This document shows positions 41,001-53,000 of a stretch of DNA of 64,000 nt, one piece after another. The notes beneath the pieces were generated by a model, which did not search any database, was not told the DNA's origin, and saw nothing but the letters and a program-made list of their open reading frames with translations. A program made the position numbers and the translations under genes. Source of the DNA: Platerodrilus igneus (lineage: Eukaryota; Arthropoda; Insecta; Coleoptera; Lycidae); NCBI GenBank assembly GCA_036346225.1, contig JARFIW010000170.1, forward strand, positions 12,462,501 to 12,526,500, given 5' to 3'. Each line of letters starts with the position of its first letter. Positions within the stretch are counted from its first letter, which is position 1.

Positions 41001-44000
41001 GGCCTGTGCAACAGTCCTCAAACTTTACAAAGACTCATGGATAGCATTTTAGGACCACGCTTTGATAACGTATGGGTTTATCTCGACGATGTGATCATAG
41101 CATCGCCTACTTTTGAAGAACATATAAAACTCTACAAGAAGTACAGAAGGCCATGAAGGAGGCCGGACTGATTATAAACTTAGAAAAATGTGAATTTTGC
41201 AGACCATCACTAAGATACCTAGGATATGTAATCGACAGGAAAGGATTACGTACAGATCCGGAAAAGTAAAGGCTATAACGAACTTTCCAACACCCACAAC
41301 GGTACGCTCAATAAAAAGATTTTTAGGAATGGTGGGGTGGTATCGAAGGTTTATCCAAAATTTTTCTACACTAGCTGATCCAATGCTAGAACTCATTAAA
41401 GGTCGTTCAATAAAAAAAAAAAATATTAAATGGAATCAAGAGGCAGAAAGTGCTTTTCAACACTTAAGGAGTTGTTAATCAGTGCACCTATTTTAACTAG
41501 TCCGGATTTTTCCCAAAAATTTATAATACAAACGGACGCATCTGATGTTGGACTAGAGCAATTTTATTGTAAGGTGAAGGGGAGCAAGAGAAGGTTATAG
41601 CATATGCAAGCAGGTCCTTGTCGAAACAAGAACGAGCATATGGAGCAACCGAAAAGAATTATTGGCAGTAATTTTGAGTGGAAAATACCGCCATACATAG
41701 AAGGAGATACCTTCACAGTAATCACCGACCATTACTCATTACTCTGGTTAGACAGGCTTAAAAACCCATCTGGAAGACTACAACGATGGAGCCTGAGATT
41801 ATCACAATTCACTTACAAAGTAGTACACCGTAAGGGTAAACATAATGTCGTCCCAGACGCACTGTCAAGAGCACCCATAAGCATAAGTATGATACAGGTG
41901 AACAATAGCCAAAACGACCCATGGTACAACAAAATGCTTCAACAAGTGAAAGGATACCCAGACAACTTTCCAACTTGGAAAGTAGAAAACGGTTTGCTGT
42001 TTAAGTACATAAAAGCTAAACATAGGATAAAATCAAACCTGATACAATGGAAACAAGTCCTTCCACGTGCAAATCGAGAGGACATAATACGGCAATGTCA
42101 CGATATATCAACCTCTGCACATCTTGGTACATACAAAACACAGGCAAAAATAGCAGAAATGTATTACTGGCCTAAGATGAAGATAGAGATAAGTAGATAT
42201 GTCAGAAAGTGTCAAATCTGCTTAGGAGCAAAAGCTGCCACCTTTACTCAATCAGGATTAATGGGAAAGGAAAGGGACGTGAAATACCCATTCCAAATGA
42301 TCTCCGTTGATATTATCGGACCATTACCAAGATCGAGCAAAGGGTATCAGTACATCTTATCAGTGCATGACTGGTTCACGAAATATATACTAGTCCAACC
42401 GCTCAAGCAAGCAACTACTTCCAGTATAACTACATTCTTAGAAAACCAAGTATTTCTAATTTATGGAGTGCCGCAAATAATAGTCGTCGATAATGGGTCA
42501 CAGTTCGTAAGTAATAGATTCAAAAAATTCACGAAAGAATATAAAATCCAAAAAAATATGGTACAACGCAAACTACCACCCGCAGGTGAACCCGGTGGAA
42601 AGAACTAACCGAGTAATAGTTACAGCCTTAAGGTCATATGTCACAGACAACCACAAGAAATGGGACGAACACTTATTTAAAGTAGGACACGCTATACGCA
42701 ATGCAGTTAGTGAAGTTACTAACCACACACCAGCCTTTTTAAATTTTGGGAGATCCATACCAATAACGGGGGAGTATTATGGAAAACTCTCCGAGTTTAC
42801 CGATCAAGAACTAAATGTTCATTCCAGGGAACAGTTGGTTCAAGATATAAATAATTTATCAAGTTTATTTAAAGAAGTGAAAGAAAGACTCCACAGGGCG
42901 TATCAGCGCAATAAAAAAACATATGATCTGCGACGAAGAGCAGTCACGTACAAGAAGGGAGACTATGTGTTTGTTTTCTTCATGGTGAGAGTTTCTCATG
43001 TGGGGAGGGGGTAGTGTAGCAGTATAAAATCATGCTAATATCACTATAGGTAGGCAACCCTAATTACGTGCGTATACATCTATGGTAGTATAAATTTCTA
43101 TTGCAAATAAAACCAGATAGAACGGAGTAGGGGTTCGAGGTCCGACGGCGATACTCGAGGCCATCGTGGTTTTTCTGGTTCTTGTTGAGTTGAACTCGCA
43201 AGCAAGATGATGTGTCGAAAAATCGTTTTGATAATGATAATTCTGGCGAAGAAGCGAGTTCGTCTGAAAATGTTTATTTAAGAAACTTACAGCAGGCTAG
43301 TGGTAAGAGAGCTTTCTTTTAAATAAAATTTGGCTAATGAGGTATTACAAATTTTAGCTGTTAAGTACGATCGAAATAAATATAATTAAAGACTGATGCA
43401 ACAAATTGGACTTGAGTAATGGAATCTATTATGAAGAATGAATATTCGAATTTAATTTAACACGCGTGGACGAAATTACAAGTGCAAGATGGAGAGCAAG
43501 GGTTGATGCTACACTTTCATTGATCATAGCAAGGGTCAAATCGAGTCAAGGACGCAGCTGTCGGTTAGGTTGGCTGTTGGCAGTCAGATGACATTGTTTT
43601 CCTACAAGTTGTAACTGGGTAATTATATCTTTCTTATCGGATCGGGTTTGGAACAAAACTTTTAGTTTAAACAAAGAGTAAATACTATAAATTTTATTTG
43701 TAAAACATTCCTGGACGTTTTAAAGTTAATTTTTAAATTGTTAGAAAGTCAATTGATGCCTCGAAGTCCGCAGTCACCGATATTAAAATTTGATCTATAA
43801 TTGACCTTTACCTCAATCTAATTTCACTTGTATAATATAGCACCTTTGCAGAATGTGCTTAGTACACATTTGGTGTATTAATAAAACAGTGTAACACTGA
43901 TAAGGTTATGAGCTCAAACACTTATCGGCGCATTTGATTTATTTGTAACAGATTTAACGTAATTTAATTCTTTATTAATTGATATAAAAGTTGGGACTTA

Positions 44001-47000
44001 TGAAAGTTTAAGTCGCCTTGTAAATAATTTTGTTAATTGAATTGTTTTATTAATTGATATAAGTCGAATCATGCCTTTTTTTATGGTACATATTTTTTTT
44101 TGTACCTATATTACCTAAAAGAAACATTAGAACTACTTTGCTTTACAATTGTTTTATTTATTGAAATGGTGTGTTGTGACTTAGTGCATTAAATGGTACA
44201 CTACTGTGTTAAGCTATACCGGTCAGCCCACCCATGAGGAAGTTATTAGATGTTTCATGCTCTTAAATGATTATAGCTTAGGCTATGTGTTTGTGGTAAG
44301 CAAAATTTAGTGTTTTGTTTAGATTCTGCCATACTTGAGGAGACGGAGTTTGCAGCCAAGGCATCAGTCCCGAGGTAATTGGTATAATTCTACTCCCTTA
44401 CAGATAGTTGCAACAAGGAGCAGGACAGAGAACGCAAGGACGAACCAATACTTATAGGTTGCTTTAAATGCAAAACTCAAGAACACATAGGCAAACCAAC
44501 TTCTATGTTTATTGTCTTCAAACAATGCAATGCAATGGTCTAATCTTAGTTTACCTCTCTCTCTTTTTCCTTTCTCTGCTTCTAATATATTTTGCACTAT
44601 TCCTTCATGCTTTAGTATGTGTCCTATCATCCTATCTCTCCTATTTTTTTATTGTTTTCCATATATTTCTTTCTACCCTTACCATTTCTAAAACCTCTTT
44701 GTTCTTAACTTTGTCTGTTCACGATATCTTCATCATACGCCTGTAGCACCAAATTTGAAAGACCTCTATCTTTTTCCTGTCCGCTTCTCATACTGTCCAC
44801 ATTTCACAGCTGTACAGAACTGTGCTCCACACATATGTTTTTATCAATCTTTTCCTAGTTTTGTTGTCTTCGAACATTCTTGTTAAATACAGCACGGCCA
44901 TGTGCTAATCTTTTTTTTATATCTGTTGCATTTTTTCTCTTCTATTGTTTTCTAAAAATATACCCTATTGCACTGATATTCACTGGTAGGCGAAGGGGGT
45001 TAAACAACCTGATGGCTACTAAGATCCCTGTCACTTATTTAGACATTTGCAGAATCAATAGTTTTCCCAATTACTCCTTTTGCACTATCAACATTTGTTG
45101 AGAATAATGCAAAATCAAAACCTATAGTTCTTTACAATAATCATCAGATTTAAGTACAATTACTTTTTCATCATAAGGTTTTCCGTCCTGGAACTGGTTG
45201 AACTTGTACCTCCATTGATTACTATTCTGAACTAACCTTTACATTTTCATGAAATTTCCACAGCTTACATCTTTCATATTTGTGTTCAATAGTCTAATCT
45301 AGGTCTATATCTATATCTTTTTCGCTTTCTCTGTTTTTAATATATTCCTCACTATTCCCTCATGCCTTAATATGTGTCCTATCATACCATCTTTCCTATT
45401 TTTTACTGGTTTCTTCGACTATTTCTAGAACATCTTTGTTTTTAATCTTATCAGTCTATGATACCTTCATCGTATATTTGTAGCATCACATTTCAAAGGC
45501 TTCTATCCTTTTCCTGTATGCTTTTCCTACTGCCCATGTTCACAGCAATACTTCACACATATGTTCCAGCAACCCTTTCCTTGTTTCTATGTTTGCTGTT
45601 TTTGAACACAGTAGTTGCCTTTTTTTTGTGCTAATCTGTTTTATATCTTTTGCACTTTTATATGTTGCGTTATTAGACTTCCTCGGTAGTAGAAATCCTT
45701 AATCTCTTGAAAGTTCTTTTTTCCTGTTTGTGTTGTAGTCTTTGATTTATTTACCCATCCTTTACATACTGTACTTTACTTTTATTTGTCTTAATTTTCA
45801 TACCATATTTTTCTGTTAGCACTGTTTCCAATTCATTGAGAGCCGTTTCTAACTCTTCCTTGCTGGATGCTAATACCACTACATTATCTGCAAATCTGAG
45901 CATATCAATCATCTGTCTCTGGTTAATAATTACAAGTGTCTTTCTGCATTTGGCAGTATTCATTGCCTCTTCAATATACACGTGAAAAATGAACAGAGAG
46001 AGGGTGCATCCCTGTCTCACCCCTTCCCTAATATTTACTTCTCTATGTTCCTGTTTTAATTCAATTACAGCTGTATAAGCTATGTACTATCTGTCTATCC
46101 TTATTATTCATTCCAATCTTTTTGAGTATTTCAAACATTCTTTCCAGTTTTCATTGTCGAATGCTTTTTCAAATCTACAAACCATATAAAAAACGCTTTC
46201 TTCTTTTTCTATAGTTTTTTCATGATCACTCCCGTATTCCCCTGTCTTGCCTAAATCCAAATTGATCTTCTCTTAGCATTTCTTCCCCCCGTTTTTCCAT
46301 CTGCCTTTGTACAATACTGGTTAATATTTTTAACACGTGTGCTGTCAAACTTATTGTTCATAAATTTTCTATAATGATGCTTCTGCTTAGTCCTTATATT
46401 TTTGCTATATGGTTTTATATCCCTAAAATTCATACTAATTAGTTTGTAGGTCTGTCTTTCCGATTTCCATTTTAGTTTGTACATCTTTACACTTTTCATC
46501 AATCTATTGTTCTTGCATTTGCAAATAATTTTCCATTTTATGGCTTTGTATTTCAGTTTTCCAGCTTCGTATGGCCTGGTTTTGTATTCCTGCCTTTCTT
46601 CTATCAAATTCAAAATATCCTTTGTTACCCATGGTTTCTTTTTTTTGTTTATACCCCAGAATATCTCCGGCCGTAATTTCTAAGCTGCATTTAATGTTAT
46701 TCCATTCTGTTTCTACTTTCTTAGTATCAGAAATTTTTCCGATGTCTTTCAACAATTCGTTTAACTGTTGCTCAAATATTTTATGGACATCTTTATCTTT
46801 TAGTTTCTCCAACTCAGTGTCTTTTTCCGTTCCTTTTTTTACAAATTTTTTTATTTAAGCGTGGTTTTCATAATTACTATGTTGTGGTCAGTGCCTATAT
46901 TTGCTTCTGGGTAGCTTTTACAGTCTTTTACTTTAGTTCTAAGCCGTTGTTCAACAAGAATGTAACCTCCCATCTCCTGGCATCTTTCATGTGTATCGTC

Positions 47001-50000
47001 TTCTAGCATGATGTTGAAATAATGTGTTTGTGATGGTTAACTTGTTTTTGTTGCAAAATTCTACCAGCCTATTTTGACTGCCATTTTTCGTGCCTAAACT
47101 AATAAACCCTACTACAGCTCCTTCCCTACCCTCGGCTACCACTACATTAAGATCTCCCATAATTATTAAATTTGTGCAATTTTTCTGTCTTCTACATGGA
47201 TAGAGAACATGGAACACACACGACAAAGTATGATTGACATACTTTGGCAAAGTTAGTTCAACCTCCGGGATTGCGGTGATCGTAAGAGACCAAGATCATC
47301 AGGGTTAAGAAAAATGATTTAGTTGTAAGAAGATTCACTAAATTATTTTATACCAATGCTTACTGAGAAACTACAATAACAAAACAGTAAGGAACACGTC
47401 TAGTAACTCAAGTGTATAATGAGGTATAATAATTTATCACAATATATTGAAAATAATTAGAAATTAAATTTTATTCTACTTTTATAAATGAAATGTTATT
47501 TCTTATTTACATAATAATCAACAAAATATGTAGAGTGTCAGACTAATGACTTAAACAAGGTCAGACACCTTTATGAAATAATGTATGAACTTAAATTTTA
47601 TAATAAGTTTCGACAAAATAAAATGAATTGCTCAAAGTTCACTAGACAAAAATATAGTGAGCTATTTAAATTGAATAGATATAAATTAAGCTTTTAATAC
47701 CCAAAAAGTTTCATGAAACCTTCCGTTCACATTTTAGGACTGTTAATGTTTAACCTTGAAACGTAATATAAGATTAATATTAGGGACTCTTTATGTAATA
47801 TAATGTATTGTGAATAGACAGAATAAGAATTCTAAGCGCACTAAAATCGAATTAAATATGAAAAGCGGACGCGTTGTAACATGACATGTTACAAATTTTC
47901 ATGTATTTTTACAAATCTTAATATGTCTTGGATATCTTTGTAGATTGCTTCTACCGCCTGTATTGTATTATTACTGTATTTACCTGTTTAGATTTTAATC
48001 TAACCACGAGTACTCTTTCGTTCTTTTGTAAGTAGTTTTCTATACAGTATCATGTCCCTTTTCTGCATAACTATCCCGCCACACGAATTTCCTTCTGCTG
48101 ATCCTGTATAAATTATTCTAAAGTCTCCGCTCCAAAAATCCTATCCATTTCAATTTTCAAATTCTCTAGCTTACCTACTTGCTTCGTGCTCCTGACATTC
48201 CGTACTCGCAAAATGTTTCCGGCTCTTCTGTTGAACTTACTGATCTCATCCTCCGAAGTAGTCCCCTCCCGGAGATCCGAATGGGAGACTATTTTAACTC
48301 CGGAATCTGTTACTCCACAGGATGCCATCACTTTAAAAACAGTATTTAGGAGGCGGCTCCATGGCTCAGTTGGTTCGAATCCCAACACACACCACTTGAA
48401 AAATATTAGGCGGGAATTTTTACAAAAAAATACAACCTCGTTCAGATAAGAGATAAAATGTAAGTCGCACGCGCGTGCACGTGCGTGTGTGTTGTCACGC
48501 ACATTAAAGATCCATGCCTTGCTTGGAACTGTAAGGGTTCGGCAAAATTCAAAATTTCTAGGTAAAGAAGCTTGCTTCCTTTGAAAGACATACTAATTGT
48601 TAAGTATTAGCCTTTAATAACAAACATTTTCTTATTGCTTTTCATTATAATATTTTACAAATATTAATCCAACATTTGGTTACAAAAATAAAAAATGCAG
48701 ATCAACTTTATTACTTGCAACAATTAATAATAATAATAATATTCATATTAACAAAGTAATTTGTTTTGCTTACCCTTGCTTCATTTCCAAAGACTCTTCA
48801 ATTTCTTCAATAAAGCACATTAAAGGCACAAATATCAATGTAACGTTATTAGCATCTGGAGGACAAACTAATGCCTTCTGTCTATTGGGCTTTCGTGCGG
48901 ATATATCATTAGAATCATTGTACATATTTAAAGCACTTGAAGACCAATCAAATTTGAAAAGGGAAATCTTCTTGCTAAACAGAACAAAAACTACAACTTA
49001 TTTCTATGAGAATGCTTCAAATTTAATTAAAAATTAAAATAATACAATACATAAATCACCTAACCATGTTCATACATCTCGTCAATCATGTGTTAGTTTC
49101 TATTACCACTTGTACTATGCTGTTCACAAAAATTCGCTGCGCATAGGATGAGTTCAATGGTTAGTGCTGAATTTATTGGATAATAAAGCAAGTATAGCAG
49201 CACGGTTAAATGCAGCAACAGGTTTTACAGAAATACAGTAAGTTTATTTTTGTGTAATTTGAGTTGCTTTTAGGGAATGGTTATTACTTTGCAAATCAGC
49301 TTAAATTAGTTTAACGTCATAAAAGATAATTGAACATGCTAGTTGCACTCTACTTCTATTTAGTTTGAAATTTAAATTCTATTACTGCAATAGAACCACA
49401 ATATAAAAGCCAGCTGCCATGGGTATTTATGTTCTTAATTTCGCTTTCTTAATGTCAAATTATTTTGCTTTATGCCTGTTACGTAGTTGTCAAGTGTACA
49501 GTATGACTGATTAGACGTCAATGGTGCGAAAACACAACATTATGGGAAACATCTTTTTTATCATTAAGAAAGCCTTGTTTTGTTATAAATTTGTAATGCT
49601 AATCTCTAACAATATATTAATAACACTAATCTCATTTTCATTTGCAAAAATATTGTGAAATAAAATAATTTATTTCTTGACTTGACTAATTTTGACAGAA
49701 ATTTTTCAACTAGTGGGCATCATTTTACTTCCTGTTGTAAAAACAACTTTTTATCAACGTTTGTATAAGAGCGAATGCTGTTATTGAAAATTATTAATAC
49801 AAAACATTGTTAATATGTTGTCATCATACTTTTATAGTGCATTACAAAAAATGGTGCATTTATGCACCAGTGGCTGATTCTTTTATATACCATATAATGG
49901 TGCACTCAAATGAGTGAGGTATCGAGCTCTTTCTGCAACCTAGCGGGCAAAGCTGTTACTGTACTGTTCTTGTTGGAGTGGTTGGCATGCATTGGAGTTC

Positions 50001-53000
50001 ATTCCTGTTTGTGGTGGAGCATAGTTGTTGTTTTTATTTCCATAATAAAAATAGGCATTTAGTATGGAAGATACGTGGAAAAGTGTTTATGAACGGACAA
50101 GAACTCTTACTATTCAAGAACTTGAAGCTGATTCAGAATCATATATAGATGTGATTATTTCTCCAGATCCAGACAATTTGGCAGATGAAGAAAATATTGA
50201 TAAAAATCTTTTAGTTTTAGGAAAGGTTTAGTTGCAGTACATTACCGGAACTTTTGAAATAATAATTCCAGAGCAGCATCAGAGACTAATAAAGAAGGTA
50301 AATAAAGCAAAAGAAGGTATCAATAAAAAAGCAAACAGAAAAGTTATAAAAAACCTACTACTAGTATACCAAAACAAAAAACAATTTATAGGAAATCTGA
50401 CATCTAGAAGTAAATACAGAAGACAATAAAAAGAAACACCCTCAAGAAAAATAAACAAAAATCTGAGCAGTACACATCTAAGTGGAAAAAATGTCATACG
50501 AAATATTCCAGAAAACCATCTTCAGTGAGTCCACAAAACACGAGAACATTGAACAGAGTTTTTCATAATTTTTTTTGAAAAAAATTCTAAATTTGGTTTT
50601 GTCTTTAGCATGAAATACGCTGAACAAAACAATGTTGATGATTTTTCCTGATCATCCAATGAACTTATGAAATTGATCGCAATACTCATCCTTTCAGGAT
50701 ACCATATACTCCCAAAACAAATATGTATTGGAATACAGAGGACAACAGTGTACTTATAATAAAATCCTGCACGAGCAGAAATTGATTTAGAACTATAAAA
50801 AATGTTGAGTGATTGATGCTAATGATCTTTTGAATTTTCTTTACCATGAAAATGTAACAGAAAAATTGCACCAGTGTCAAGAAGCAGATTCTATTAATAC
50901 AACAGGAATTCTTTTAGGGGTATACAATTCTAACACTTGCACCTACCTGGAAAGGTCTATAGACTTTCAGTCTAATAATAAACAATGGGCTGCCAACTCA
51001 CCTAGCACTAAACTAATCTCACTAGATGCGAGTGATCTCCGAGATGCTACTAATATAATTAAGTTCTTGCAAATCGGGTTGTTAGAGCCTCGTATATACT
51101 TGTCTTTTTCCTGTAATGGTTAACTTAAAATCTAACAAATAAAAGTTCTAAGTTGCTCTCTTGACCTGTATTAAAACATGAATATCATCGTAACAAAACA
51201 AAATGATTAACTTAATTATCCTTATTTGGCCAAATCTACATCAGAAAGAAAAGCAATTATTAATTATAAATATCCAATCAAGCTAAATATGTATCTTTCA
51301 ATTTCAGTAATTACAATCGTAGCATTCCCTGGTTTTAAATCGCTTTCATTTAAGCATGCACCATAGTAAAAGTTCACATAATAAGACTACAGATGGTGTG
51401 CATTTAAATATTAACTACCAGTTTGAAATACACAGCAGGGAAAAAATTCAACAACTTTGTTTTATCTTCCAAGGTTCAAAATACCTCATGCAAGCCACAA
51501 TGGGATGTTAGTAAGTAATCCTTGAAATGTAACGGATGTTTATGAAAGCGTCCATTTACAAAATCATTTTCACTAAACACCAGTAACTTCTTTAATTCTG
51601 CACTCTCAAATGGTGCCGAGAACTTTTCACTAGTAAATTTGAATTGATGAAATTACCGTACTTTAAATTACTTAAACACTTGTCATCGCTTGATGCTATT
51701 TGTTAGTCATTTGAATTATAAGCACTTAAAGAGCATGATTGACCAAATGTGTTTGAATGCTCCATTCTATTATGAAATAATGGTATGTATAAGTTAAAAT
51801 ATCCCAGAGGTTTATGTCATGTACTGATTCACAGGGTTTGTGCGACTTGAAATATATTTGTGGTTAAGATCAAGGGTTCATCAGTGCATGAAAATACATG
51901 TATTGGTATTCTCATGCTGTCCATTTAATACCACATCTGCACATTGAATTTAGTCTCTACGCATTTAATTTTCTGATGTTTTATGCTTATGTCTATTTAA
52001 ATAATTTACACTTTGCAATGCGTAAGAATGTTTTCCACTCCAAGTTTGTAGAATGATGTCATGGAAAATATGTTGATGTTTTTCTAATTTGTGTATGTCT
52101 ATATTGATGTATCGCTTTTTAATTGCTGATTGCTAAGAACTTTTCTATTTATGTGGATACTTTAATAATATAATGAAACAGCCCTGTTAGCAAACGATAA
52201 ACTACCCAACGTCTATAAAACTGTTCGTGTATTTTCTTACTAAGGTTCCTGAACTAGTTAAATTGACAAATGTGTTCCTATATACAAATGAATGCATAAT
52301 GCACAAGTGTTACAAAAGAATTTGCATCTGTATGATAATGAACATTTAAACAAAAACAAAAAAGGATGCAAAACTGCTCTCCCTTTTTGATGTTGTGAAT
52401 CAGAATTATTTACAGTTTGGAATCTTCATAAAAGGAAAATCAGTGCTTGGCTTCTGACGATAGATATTTATATCAATGTTCTTCATATGCTAGCGCTCAA
52501 CCGAAAAAAGTGATCTGGAACTGATGTTGCTACAACTTTACTAAAAGTTGTATAGGATAGAGCTTAACAAAGAAATTATTTTAACGATTTTTTTCTTCAT
52601 TTCAGTTGCTTCGTGCGTTAGATCACAATAAGATTTTAGCTACAGTGACCATTCGTAACAATAGAACTGCACAGTGCACTTTAGAATCAGCCCAAAATGT
52701 GCAACAGAAGGAAAATGATATTATAAGTACCACTACGATTCAGGTTCTAAAACTCTGATTGTACGATGGAACGATAATTCTGTTGTTACCATAATTTCCA
52801 ATTGCAATACAATAAACTCAACTTTAAGTGCAAAGCAGTATAACAAAAAACAAAAAAGGTAGGTGAAAATCCCGCAGCCAAAATGATAGAACAGTATAAT
52901 AAATACATGGGAGAGTCAACACACAATAATGGGATTGCTAACTGTCGTATAAAAATTCGAGGTTAGAAATGGTGGTAGCGACTACTTATAAACAGCCTTC

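Larger units (their letters stand above)
36320..44427 (+). mobile_element. full-length Ty3/gypsy LTR retrotransposon
   Basis: Two almost identical 1.41 kb LTRs (36320-37729 and 43015-44427) begin TGTAGCAG and end AGGACA, flanked by GAGA on both sides (36316-36319 and 44428-44431), a 4-bp target duplication. A primer-binding site (TGGCGCCCAAC, 37732) and a polypurine tract (tggggaggggg, about 43001) are in place. Internal gag and pol are on the + strand in the order gag, protease, RT, RNase H, integrase. The integrase lies after RT, which defines Ty3/gypsy. No envelope gene. Total 8.1 kb. Near-identity of the LTRs says it inserted recently. Confidence 0.95.
45290..48450 (-). mobile_element. 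RTE-like LINE, near full-length but broken
   Basis: The minus-strand ORF starts at the ATG near 48345 and runs to about 45290, interrupted by a foreign stretch at about 47260-47890. It belongs to the non-LTR type often mis-annotated in insects as craniofacial development protein 2-like, based on its endonuclease and RT motifs. Confidence 0.8.

Noticed and set aside
43015..44427. Segmental duplication of 36.3-37.7 kb
   Set aside because: The PBS, PPT, TG...CA ends and GAGA flanks show that the two copies are LTRs of one element.
48363..48400. tRNA gene
   Set aside because: A and B boxes overlap and the acceptor arms do not pair, so no cloverleaf is possible.
48400..48530. LTR and primer-binding site upstream of the 48.3 kb ORF
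   Set aside because: The downstream protein is an RTE-like endonuclease, not gag, so an LTR explanation does not fit.
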